A stretch of 64,000 nt of DNA from NCBI RefSeq assembly GCF_025562755.1, contig NZ_CP103300.1, positions 4,775,001 through 4,839,000 of the forward strand, in the 5' to 3' direction. The position numbers and the translations under genes are program-made. The DNA comes from Endozoicomonas euniceicola (GTDB lineage: Bacteria > Pseudomonadota > Gammaproteobacteria > Pseudomonadales > Endozoicomonadaceae). Positions within the stretch are counted from its first letter, which is position 1, and each line of letters starts with the position of its first letter. The notes below the pieces were generated by a model, which was given only the letters and a program-made list of their open reading frames with translations, was not told the DNA's origin and searched no databases. Positions 15,638-23,349 of this stretch are shown here, in pieces.

Positions 15638-17095
15638 ATGAGCTGTCCGTTGCTAAGCCTTACTACCAGAATATTGCTTGTTTTCGCACTTTCCTGGTCT
15701 CAGCTGCCTGAGGTGTTCGCTGTTGATTTTTGCCCTCACTGTCATCACGAACTACAGTCAGTTGCTGCTGCTGAAGGAAGTCAACACTGCTCCATGTGTG
15801 ATGAATACTTTGCTGCCGCCGCAGGGCTGGAACAGACCATCCGGGAGGCGGCCACGGAGAGTGGCTTTGACTTGCAGCAGCCTTCTATTCAGCCACATGA
15901 CCGGCATATGCTGAATCGTCTCAGAGAATACCAGCTGGTTGCTGCACAATTGATGATGAATGATGAAGCTGCCATACCCTACGCCGCTTATAGTGAAGCC
16001 GTTACAATGATCCTTTTATTCCGTTCCATTTATCCTGCTGCGGAAGTGAACTACGGATCTTTTATCACCGGCAGTCTTGTTGCAATGTCACTATGCTTGC
16101 GGGAGAAGCGATGGAATGACATTGACTATTCTCTGGCTTTCCGCAGGGCACTCAACAACTTTATTGATATGCAGTCCCGCTATGAGAGCCGGTTGACCAG
16201 CGAACACAGAAATTTTGTTAAGGCTGTTCGTCAACGACTTCAGCTTGATGATGAAAATAATGATGAATTTCGATCCTGCATGAAGGCTTTTATACGAAAG
16301 GCAACAACGAGCCTTCAGGACTCACCTGTTTTTTATGAGCGGCTTGAATCAGAGCTTTCTGAATTGGGCTACTTCCAGTTTGATATCAATAGGCATGAAT
16401 CCAAATTAATTACCGTTGTTCGCTCGCAACAGCAGGGTAGTCAGAGTGTCGATTATTATATATTGTCCCAGCCCGCCCTTATTATTCCTGTTCAACAAGG
16501 GATGGAGGCACCGACATTGTCCAGCCTGCTGGAGCTCATGAATGCGGTGTCCAGAATAAGCAAGAGCAATAGTTGGTTTGCAGAACTTACTTCCAACCCT
16601 GAAAAGTTAGCCCAGTTACTGAATTTGCAAATCCAGTCATCTGAACTAGCTGAGCCATTGCGGTCACATGTTCAAGGCATAGTCAGTACCCCAAATGCCC
16701 CACTATTTGCCGGCAGCGCAGACACCTTTATCAACCACTTTACTCAGAATGGTATTGTACTGCCCACAAACTGGCAGACGAGAATCAGAGATGAGCTAAC
16801 CACTTCTGGTGTGCTGGCAGAGCAAACACTAAATGTCCTTGTTCAGGCTTTATTGTTTTGTCGGGAGGTACGGGACTTGCTCAGTAACACTAACTCAGGC
16901 ACCTCTGAGGAAAACATGAGCCGGATGGTAGCCAGTTTACAAATCTCCCTACAAGGTGATGCCCCTTCAACGCACACGACGGGAGTTGAGGGTGAACCAG
17001 CCCGGCAGGAAATCACGCCTTCCGCTGCCCAAAGCATGATAATTCTGCTCAGTGCCCTGATGATCCGGCAGCAAATGGTGGGCAATAGCCAATGA
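15638..17095 (+). CDS. Unknown secreted protein with N-terminal CxxC pairs (intact copy)
   Basis: Not recognised. The 485-residue product has a signal peptide (hydrophobic core LLVFALSW, cleavage near VFA-VD around residue 30). It is followed at once by two CxxC pairs (FCPHC and CSMC, 19-20 residues apart), which suggest a small zinc-ribbon or disulfide knot. The rest is mainly helical and Leu/Gln-rich with no catalytic motif. The start at 15638 is preferred over an in-frame ATG at 15605 because the signal peptide begins there and the duplicate has GGAG at the matching position. A decayed tandem copy follows at 17362-20589. Confidence 0.65.
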   Translation: MSCPLLSLTTRILLVFALSWSQLPEVFAVDFCPHCHHELQSVAAAEGSQHCSMCDEYFAAAAGLEQTIREAATESGFDLQQPSIQPHDRHMLNRLREYQLVAAQLMMNDEAAIPYAAYSEAVTMILLFRSIYPAAEVNYGSFITGSLVAMSLCLREKRWNDIDYSLAFRRALNNFIDMQSRYESRLTSEHRNFVKAVRQRLQLDDENNDEFRSCMKAFIRKATTSLQDSPVFYERLESELSELGYFQFDINRHESKLITVVRSQQQGSQSVDYYILSQPALIIPVQQGMEAPTLSSLLELMNAVSRISKSNSWFAELTSNPEKLAQLLNLQIQSSELAEPLRSHVQGIVSTPNAPLFAGSADTFINHFTQNGIVLPTNWQTRIRDELTTSGVLAEQTLNVLVQALLFCREVRDLLSNTNSGTSEENMSRMVASLQISLQGDAPSTHTTGVEGEPARQEITPSAAQSMIILLSALMIRQQMVGNSQ

Positions 17096-17121
17096 GCACA
17101 CAGCGGGTGCGCCGGTAAATT

Positions 17122-17202
17122 CGTCGTGGCGGTCTGGATATTAATCCATGGCGCAGTATCCACCACAGTGAAACCAATCGCCTGCGTCTGGTAAGGCAGT
17201 AA
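17122..17202 (+). pseudogene. Duplicated 3' fragment of queF
   Basis: It encodes the last 26 residues of QueF (RRGGLDINPWRS...RLVRQ) and its stop codon, with two substitutions relative to the parent gene. It has no start and no function as a protein. It marks the left boundary of the tandem duplication. Confidence 0.9.
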
Positions 17203-18409
17203 GAATAACGAAAGGCACAGCAATATGGGAAAACTCTGCTAGCTAGTGTTTTGTGATTCTTGAAAACGTTGAAGATACGTTCACAGGTTGCAGAACCCTG
17301 CCTGAAACATCACCCCCCTGAACGAGGGCAGAGCAGTGTTTTCTCATTGGAGCTACTAAATATGGGCTATCCGTTGTTAAGCCTTACGACCAGAATATTG
17401 CTGATTTTCACACTTTCCTGATCACAGCTGCCTGAAGCGTTCGCTGTTGATTTTTGCCCTCACTGTAATCACGAACTGCAGCCAGTTGCTGCCGCTGAAG
17501 GAAATCAACACTGCTCCATGTGTGGTGAATTCTTCACGGCTTTCAGTGACGTGACAGAAATCATCCGGGAAGCAGCCGCGGAGAGTAACTTTGACTTGCA
17601 GCAGCTTTCTATTCAGCCACAGGACCGGCAAATGCTGAATTGTCTCAGAGAAGCCCAGCTGCTTGCCGTGCAACCGATGATAAATAATGGAGATGTCATA
17701 CCCTACGCCGCATATAGTGAAGCCGTTAAAATGATCCTTTTATTCCGGTCCATTTACCCTGCTGCGGAAATGAACTACGGTCGTTTTACCATCGGCATTG
17801 GTGCTGCAATGGCACTATGTTTGCGGGAGAAGCGATGGGAAAACATTGACTATTTTCTGGTTTTCATCAGAGCACTCAACATCTTTATTTTTATGCAGCC
17901 CAACACTGGGAGCCAGTTGACCAGCGAACACAGAAAGTTTGTTAAGGCTGTTTGTCAACGGCTTCTGCTTGATGATGAGGGAAAAAATTTAAACCCTACG
18001 GGCAGGCTTTGCTTTTGTTTTGGTCGAAGTCTTCAGTAATGAGCCTTCAGGATTCACTTGTTTTTCATCAGCGGCTTGAATCAGGGCTTTCTGAATTGGG
18101 CTACTTCCTGTTCTATATCGAGGGGCATCAATCCGACCTGATTACCGTTGTTCGCTCGCAACAGGATAGCCAGAGTGTCGATTATTATATATTGTCCCGA
18201 CCCGCTCTTATTATTCCTGTTCAACAAGGGATGGAGGCACCGACATTGTCCAGCCTGCTGGAGCTCATGGATGCGGCGTCCAAAATAAGCAATACCAATA
18301 GTTGGTTTACAGAACTTGTTTCCAATCCTGAAAAGTTAGCAAAATCGTCGTAAACCCTCGCCCAATGCGGGCGGGGATATAAGACGGGAAGGCGCAGAGC
18401 CTTCCGCCA

Positions 18410-18838
18410 TCAATCTGGTGTACTCTGGCTATTAACGTAGTCCTTCAGAGTCTCGATAGTTGCACCGGCAGCACTGCAAGCAAAGTAAGACCTTGACCAC
18501 ATTAAGCCTGCTTTGCTCTGAGCAGTAAGGTGGGTATTCAGCATTCGCAACCGTCTTGATGATGTTGATTTGAGATTATTTACCATGACACTGATAGCCA
18601 GTTTTGGTGGGTAGGCCACCAACAGGTGTACGTGATCTTTTTCGCCATTCATTTCAAGTAACTGGCATTCCAGTTTTTCACATGCACTCTCGAACGACTC
18701 CCGTAACTGCTTGATCATATAGCCATCAAAAAGCTTTCGCCTGTACTTTGTCGTGAACACCAAATGAACAACCAGCTTGGTAACGCTATGTCGTTTGCGA
18801 AGATACCCTTTAAGCAAACCTTTATTGTGTGCGCTCAC
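18410..18838 (-). CDS. tnpA: IS200/IS605 TnpA, Y1 HUH transposase
   Basis: Single-strand transposase that excises and inserts the element by nicking at its hairpin ends. The 142-residue length is standard. The HUH motif is HVH (H69, H71) and the nucleophilic tyrosine is Y134 in TLKDYVNSQ. TKYRRKLF is the conserved early block. Translation probably begins at GTG 18838, with AGAGG about 8 bases upstream. The frame stays open further upstream (to 18940) through non-conserved sequence. All catalytic residues are present, so the enzyme may be active. Confidence 0.9.
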   Translation of the reverse strand: MSAHNKGLLKGYLRKRHSVTKLVVHLVFTTKYRRKLFDGYMIKQLRESFESACEKLECQLLEMNGEKDHVHLLVAYPPKLAISVMVNNLKSTSSRRLRMLNTHLTAQSKAGLMWSRSYFACSAAGATIETLKDYVNSQSTPD

Positions 18839-18903
18839 TTGAAAACCTCTTTCAAATACCTGTAATATAAACTTTATATTAATGAGCACTGAAATAACGT
18901 TCC

Positions 18904-20076
18904 ATGCTGAGAGCCACCAAAGTACGAATCTATCCAACATCAGAGCAGGCGGAATTTCTCGACCGTCAGTTTGATGCTGTGCGGTTCGTATGGAACAAGG
19001 CCCTGGCTATTAAGGTTCATTATTACAAGGTTCGTGGGCAGAGCCTTTCTCCCAAAAAACACCTGAAGCCCTTGCTGGCAAAAGCCAAGAAAAGCCGAAA
19101 GTACTCATGGCTGAAAAACGCTGACTCTATTGCACTGCAACAGGCCACTATCAATCTGGATACGGCCTTTCAAAACTTTTTCAATCCCAAATTGCAGGCA
19201 AGATTTCCTCGCTTCAAGAAAAAGCATGGCAAGCAAAGTAGCTACCATTGTACGTCTGTCTCTGTGGGCGATAACGGGATAAAAATCCCCAAGTGCAAGC
19301 CCATAAGGGCTAAAGTGCATCGTGAAATAGTGGGTAAGGTGAAGTCTATCACCCTGAGCAGAACGCTAACCGGCAAGTATTTTGCCTCCATATTGGCTGA
19401 TGATACCCAGGAACAACCAAAACAGATTGATAATCTTGAAGCTAATCAGGTTGTCGGTGTTGATATGGGGATTGCTGATCTGGCTATCACCAGTACCGGC
19501 CATAAGACTGGCAATCCTCGCTTTCTGAAAAAAGCACAACGTAACCTGAAAAGAAAACAACAGGCTCTATCTCGCTGCAAGAAAGGCTCAAAAGGTAGGC
19601 ACAAAGCCCGTTTATTGGTGGCAAAGGCGCATGAGCGTGTAGCCTTTGCCCGTAATGATTTTCAGCATAAGCTATCAAAACAACTCATCGACGAAAACCA
19701 AGCGGTGATTGTGGAGACACTGAAAGTTAAAAACATGCTCAAGAACAAGCGTCTTGCTCGTTCTATTGCTGATGCTGGCTGGCACTCACTGATAACCAAA
19801 CTCGAATACAAGGCAAAGCAGGAAGGTAAACATCTGGTGAAGATAGACCAGTGGTTTGCATCCTCTAAAACTTGCTCAGTCTGCGATTTGAAACAGGAAA
19901 AAATGCCATTGAGAATCCGATCATGGGAGTGTAGCTGTGGTGCTATCCATGACCGGGATATTAATGCAGCTCGCAATATCAAGAAGCAAGGCATATTGAA
20001 ATTAAAGGCGGAAGGACTGTCCGTTTCTGCTGATGGAGGCTTGCGTAAATCCGGCAGACTGTCGGTTGCTGCCTAA
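18904..20076 (+). CDS. tnpB: TnpB RNA-guided nuclease of the IS605-type element
   Basis: TnpB-family protein of 390 residues, related to Cas12. Known members cut DNA next to a target-adjacent motif, guided by an RNA made from the element's right end. The RuvC-like residues appear intact: D187 in VVGVDMGIADLAI, E271 in VIVETLKVKNM, and D352 in HDRDINAARNI. The zinc finger has CSVC (324-327) and CSCG (343-346). The N-terminal helix-turn-helix region begins VRIYPTSEQ. It is 65 bp divergent from tnpA. The 3' end of the gene and the right end should encode the guide RNA, with the guide beginning at 20118. Confidence 0.92.
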   Translation: MLRATKVRIYPTSEQAEFLDRQFDAVRFVWNKALAIKVHYYKVRGQSLSPKKHLKPLLAKAKKSRKYSWLKNADSIALQQATINLDTAFQNFFNPKLQARFPRFKKKHGKQSSYHCTSVSVGDNGIKIPKCKPIRAKVHREIVGKVKSITLSRTLTGKYFASILADDTQEQPKQIDNLEANQVVGVDMGIADLAITSTGHKTGNPRFLKKAQRNLKRKQQALSRCKKGSKGRHKARLLVAKAHERVAFARNDFQHKLSKQLIDENQAVIVETLKVKNMLKNKRLARSIADAGWHSLITKLEYKAKQEGKHLVKIDQWFASSKTCSVCDLKQEKMPLRIRSWECSCGAIHDRDINAARNIKKQGILKLKAEGLSVSADGGLRKSGRLSVAA

Positions 20077-20117
20077 GAAATCAGAAGCCTCACCCGATAG
20101 GGTGGGGAGCAGTCACC
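19960..20117 (+). ncRNA. Predicted right-end guide RNA scaffold (omegaRNA)
   Basis: In studied IS605-type elements the RNA partner of TnpB overlaps the 3' end of tnpB and extends through the right end into flanking DNA. Here the right end contains the hairpin CCTCACCC-GATA-GGGTGGGG just before the boundary. The 5' limit is a guess. The guide would be the flanking CCAGTTAATGAATTTGCT. Confidence 0.4.
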
Positions 20118-20702
20118 CCAGTTAATGAATTTGCTAATCCAGTCAGTTGAACTATCTGAGCCATTGCGGTCACATGTTCAAGAAATAGTCGGTACTCCGC
20201 GCGGCTCACTGTCAGCCAGCAGTGCCGACGGTTTCATCAACTACTTTGTTCAGAATGGTATTGTACTGCCCACAAACTGGCAGGCGAGAATCAGGGATGA
20301 ACTAACCACCTCTGGAGAGCTTAGAGAGGATACAGTAAATGTCCTTATCCAGGCTTTGTTTTATCATCAGGAGGCAAGGGATTTGCTCAGCAACATTAAC
20401 TCTGTGGAAAACATGAGCCAGATGTTAGCCAGCTTGCAACTCTCCCCGCAAGATGATGTCCCTTCAACGCACACGACGGGAGTTGAGGATGAATCAACCC
20501 GACAGGAAATCACGCCTTCCGCTGCCCAAAGCATGATAATTCTGCTCAGTGCCCTGCTAATCCGGCAAATGGTGGGCAACAGCCAATGAGCAGGGTGATA
20601 AATTTATGAAAATACAGCTTTCTTGACTGTCCGAAAGAATCATACGACGGTGTTTCATGCTAGTGTATCTGCCAGAAAATTGTTGAAGGGGGGGGAGTCG
20701 TT

Positions 20703-21293
20703 ATGGAATTACTGCAAGGGCTGCAACAACGAGTATCAACACCAAGGCTCACTGAACCAGCTCCGGACGCCAGACAGCTGGAACAGATTTTTCAGGCGGC
20801 ATTGCGCGCCCCCGATCATGCCCGTCTGCGCCCATGGCGCTTTCTGACCGTTGCCGGGGAAGCCCGTCATGCACTGGGTGAAGTGTTTGCCAGAGTGGCT
20901 CTGGAAGATCAGCCAGACCTGGCACCGGAAGCGATAGCGCGCTTTAAAGCATTGCCCCTGCGTGCGCCTCTGCTGGTGGCTCTGGTGTGTAAGATTACAA
21001 AACATCCGAAAGTACCGGATATTGAACAACAGTTGTCTGTAGCCGCTGCCGCACAGAATATTCTTAATGCCGCTTATGCGTTGGGCGTAGGTGCCATGTG
21101 GCGAACGGGCTCGGTCAGTTATCATCCTGCAACGGCCAGTGCGTTGGGGCTGGCAAGGCATGAGCAACTGCTGGGTTTTATCTATATGGGAACGCCCAGT
21201 GGTTCCGCTAAAAAGCTGGAGCCACTGGAAACAAAGGATTATGTGATGGCCTGGCAGGATCAGGCTTCTAGTCAGCGGGTAACAGGGGAATAA
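20703..21293 (+). CDS. ydjA: Nitroreductase-family protein, YdjA-like
   Basis: Small FMN-dependent oxidoreductase of 196 residues, near the E. coli YdjA length of 183. Shared segments are RLTEPAPDARQLEQIFQAALRAPDHARLRPWRF, whose APDH..PW core belongs to the flavin site, and the central RAPLLVALVCK..KHPKVP with VGAMWRTG. The C-terminal FIYMGTPSGSAK is also conserved. The physiological substrate is unknown. The gene converges with ycgN and their 3' ends overlap by 26 bp. A strong plus-strand terminator appears only at 21749, beyond ycgN. Confidence 0.85.
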   Translation: MELLQGLQQRVSTPRLTEPAPDARQLEQIFQAALRAPDHARLRPWRFLTVAGEARHALGEVFARVALEDQPDLAPEAIARFKALPLRAPLLVALVCKITKHPKVPDIEQQLSVAAAAQNILNAAYALGVGAMWRTGSVSYHPATASALGLARHEQLLGFIYMGTPSGSAKKLEPLETKDYVMAWQDQASSQRVTGE

Positions 21294-21717
21294 TGTAGTC
21301 TTCCCATTCGTCTTCTGGCACCTGCTGTTCGGGCATAGCAACATCCTGCACCGAGATTCCGGCTTCATGTACACTGTTTGTGGAGCCGGACACCAGAGGG
21401 TGCCATGCCGGCAGTGGCTGGTTATCGGCTAACAGCCGGTAAGCACAGGTATTCGGTAACCAGTGAAACTGAGGAACATCTTCCAGTCCCAGCTTCAGAC
21501 AGCCCGGAACCTTTACCTTGCGGTTTGGGTAATCGGCACACTGGCATGAGTGGGTATCCAGCAGTTGGCAGGCAATGGCGGTATAGTAAATTTCACCCGT
21601 GTCTTCGTCTTCCAGCTTGTGCAGGCAGCAGCGACCGCAGCCATCGCACAGGCTTTCCCATTCTTCCGGGGTCATTTCGGACAGGGCTTTGTGTTCCCAG
21701 AAATGTTCTTGAGTCAT
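21268..21717 (-). CDS. ycgN: UPF0260 family protein YcgN
   Basis: Conserved cytoplasmic protein of 149 residues with the family's cysteine-rich pattern: CDGCGRCCLHKLEDED near residues 24-39, then CQLLDTHSCQCADYPNR and VPGC. This arrangement suggests metal or cluster binding (YkgJ-like), but no reaction is established. It lies in a minus-strand group with ycgL and rnd, a common gammaproteobacterial arrangement. Its last codons overlap the convergent nitroreductase gene. Confidence 0.9.
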   Translation of the reverse strand: MTQEHFWEHKALSEMTPEEWESLCDGCGRCCLHKLEDEDTGEIYYTAIACQLLDTHSCQCADYPNRKVKVPGCLKLGLEDVPQFHWLPNTCAYRLLADNQPLPAWHPLVSGSTNSVHEAGISVQDVAMPEQQVPEDEWEDYIIPLLPAD

Positions 21718-21748
21718 AGTCAGTAAAAGGTTTTAAGGTTCAGCCAAA

Positions 21749-21785
21749 GACGGAAGCAGGGAACAGCCTCTGCTTCCGTCTTTTT
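21749..21785 (+). terminator. Strong intrinsic terminator between ycgN and ycgL
   Basis: A perfect 11-bp stem GACGGAAGCAG / CTGCTTCCGTC with a 10-base loop is followed by five T on the plus strand (with eight more T at 21790-21797). The flank in the minus direction (CTTT) is weaker. It may end read-through from the nitroreductase gene, or act in both directions. Confidence 0.75.
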
Positions 21786-21808
21786 ACCTTTTTTTTGCGA
21801 AAAGCCTG

Positions 21809-22075
21809 TCAGTGTTGTTCGTCCTGGCTGTCGAGGTCGGAGGGTGGCATTTGCAGAAAGAAACCCCGGGTTTCAATATCATTGATCACCTGGTCAGCTT
21901 CGACTCTGGCCAGCTGGCGTTCAGGGGTCAGTAGCAGATCCATAACGTGCTGCTCTTTGCCAAACACTTCCAGCAGCGGAGCGGGTACTTTTTGCAGACG
22001 CTCCTGTTTCTGTACATACAGATACATTTCATCCCTGCGGCTGCTTTTATAGATAGAGACCAGTAACTTCTTCAT
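21809..22075 (-). CDS. ycgL: YcgL domain protein
   Basis: Small conserved gammaproteobacterial protein of 88 residues, the usual size. It begins KKLLVSIYKSSRRDEMYLYV and contains FGKEQHVMDLLLTPERQLARVE and RGFFLQMPP, all typical of the family. The function is unknown. It lies 35 bp downstream of rnd in the same direction, so co-transcription is likely. The C-terminal LDSQDEQH tail is acidic and variable. Confidence 0.9.
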   Translation of the reverse strand: MKKLLVSIYKSSRRDEMYLYVQKQERLQKVPAPLLEVFGKEQHVMDLLLTPERQLARVEADQVINDIETRGFFLQMPPSDLDSQDEQH

Positions 22076-22110
22076 AGTGTGCTTACTTCTGTATTGTTCA
22101 GGCGGCTTCG

Positions 22111-23247
22111 TTATTGTTCAGGCTGATTCAGCTGCTCAACCATGGGTTCAGCAAAAACGGTGCGACGCCAGCCCTGCAATTGTTCTGGCAGTTTGAACAA
22201 TCCGTACTCCAGTCGGCTGCGAAGCATGGGCGTCAGAATTTTACCCAGCATCAGCAACTCCACAGGGAGGTTAAGTTCTTCAGCTTTCTGGCTGGTGTAT
22301 CGTTTGAGTCGCTGACCATGCTCTTTTGCAGCTTTGGGCAAAGGGGCAGGCAGAGGTTTCGGGTGTTGCTCTCCCGGCAGCTCTCTGGCCATTTCGATCA
22401 GGCTGAGAACTTCTTCCCCATAGTGGCGGATATTGCTATGACGCATGTCCTGAATAGCCGACAGTGAATGGATATTGTCAGGCATATAGCGTGCCAGTGG
22501 CCATAATGATCCTCTGGGGATCACCCGGTTTCTGGGAACGTTGCTACGGCGGGCTTCCCGCTCACGGTATTCTGCCAGTACCTTGAGTACGCATAACTGC
22601 CTGGGTCGTAACTGCCAGGCTCGCTTGACCTCTTTCCACTGTTCTTCCGGCTTTGGGTAGAGATCGCCGTTAGACAGGTTGGAACAGTCTTCCAGCAACC
22701 AGTTCCAGTGAGGCATTGGCTTTAGTCGCTGTTGCAGAAGCTGATACACCTCAAGCAGGTGAACCACATCCAGAGTTGCATAACTGACCTGAATATCGGT
22801 TAAAGGCCGTTGCAGCCAGTCGGAGCGAGTCGCGTCTTTTGGCAGATCGACGCCCAGAAGCGTTTTCAACAGGTTCTGGTAGCCCAGCGAATGCCCCAGC
22901 CCGGCATAGGAGGCTGCCAGCTGGGTATCAAAAATGGCGGCGGGTTTGTTGCCGGAGAGGATATGGAAAACTTCAATATCTTCACTGCAGGCATGAAGAA
23001 CCTTTACCACCTGCTCACTGCCAAGCAGCTGGGCAAATGGTTGCCAGTTATCGATTTTCAGCGGGTCCAGCAGAAAGACTTCCTGACCTGTACCCAGTTG
23101 AATCAGGCCGGGTTTAGGGTAGAAAGTATCGGTACGGATAAATTCGGTGTCCAGCGCAATAGCATCCAGTTTCAACCATTGGGTGCAGTACGTGGCAAGA
23201 GTGTCGTTGTCTGTAACCCAGATGGGATCAGGGTGTGATACTGGCAT
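22111..23247 (-). CDS. rnd: Ribonuclease D
   Basis: 3'-5' exoribonuclease that trims tRNA precursors and other small structured RNAs. The 378-residue protein has the DEDD exonuclease domain, with LDTEFIRTDTFYPKPGLIQL (D33, E35) as motif I. VLHACSEDIEVF is motif II and SYATLDVVHLL is motif III. An HRDC domain follows (about 215-290). The ATG at 23247 has only a weak ribosome site. Its leader contains three 19-bp tandem repeats (23281-23337). Confidence 0.94.
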   Translation of the reverse strand: MPVSHPDPIWVTDNDTLATYCTQWLKLDAIALDTEFIRTDTFYPKPGLIQLGTGQEVFLLDPLKIDNWQPFAQLLGSEQVVKVLHACSEDIEVFHILSGNKPAAIFDTQLAASYAGLGHSLGYQNLLKTLLGVDLPKDATRSDWLQRPLTDIQVSYATLDVVHLLEVYQLLQQRLKPMPHWNWLLEDCSNLSNGDLYPKPEEQWKEVKRAWQLRPRQLCVLKVLAEYREREARRSNVPRNRVIPRGSLWPLARYMPDNIHSLSAIQDMRHSNIRHYGEEVLSLIEMARELPGEQHPKPLPAPLPKAAKEHGQRLKRYTSQKAEELNLPVELLMLGKILTPMLRSRLEYGLFKLPEQLQGWRRTVFAEPMVEQLNQPEQ

Positions 23248-23280
23248 AAGCGACCGTTGTCAGAGTAAATGCCCATTATA

Positions 23281-23337
23281 AAACAGCCATGAGCGCAAGA
23301 AACAGCCATGAGCGCAAGAAACAGCCATGAGCACAAA
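23281..23337. repeat. 19-bp tandem repeat, 3 copies, upstream of rnd
   Basis: AAACAGCCATGAGCGCAAG occurs at 23281 and 23300 exactly, and at 23319 with two changes. Its inverse (CTTGCGCTCATGGCTGTTT) shares the GCTxAxGGCTGTTT core with the 19-bp repeats upstream of yadG. Confidence 0.9.
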
Positions 23338-23349
23338 AAAAGTGGGGAT

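Larger units (their letters stand above)
18341..20117 (+). mobile_element. IS200/IS605-family element, 1777 bp
   Basis: The ends are fixed by comparison with the uninterrupted paralogue at 16607-16620: left flank TTAGC, right flank CCAGTT, one base ambiguous. There is no target duplication and no terminal inverted repeat, as expected for the family. Subterminal hairpins are present at the left end (GGAAGGC / GCCTTCC, within 18341-18409) and right end (CCTCACCC / GGGTGGGG, 20088-20107). tnpA and tnpB are divergent. Confidence 0.92.
15439..20589. repeat. Tandem duplication of queF tail plus secreted-protein gene
   Basis: The block 15439-17095 (last 85 bp of queF, spacer and the secreted-protein gene) is repeated at about 17119-20589. 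Long stretches remain identical, for example the spacer with GTGATTCTTGAAAACGTTGA. The second copy carries 39 extra bp in the spacer (17293-17331). These are flanked by GCAG on both sides, so slippage deletion in copy one or insertion in copy two are both possible. The second copy is also interrupted by an IS element. Confidence 0.9.
17362..20589 (+). pseudogene. Decayed copy of the secreted-protein gene, split by an IS200/IS605 element
   Basis: Homologous along its length to the gene at 15638-17095. The ATG at 17362 has GGAG upstream, but codon 20 is TGA (17419-17421) where the intact copy has TGG. A diverged segment near 17980-18040 breaks the frame. An IS element at 18341-20117 splits the remainder, and the C-terminal part resumes at 20118. 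The CxxC pairs and the C-terminal tail (SMIILLSALLIRQMVGNSQ) are still readable. Pieces at 17518-18039, 18009-18353 and 20125-20589 remain open but should not form the original protein. Confidence 0.9.
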
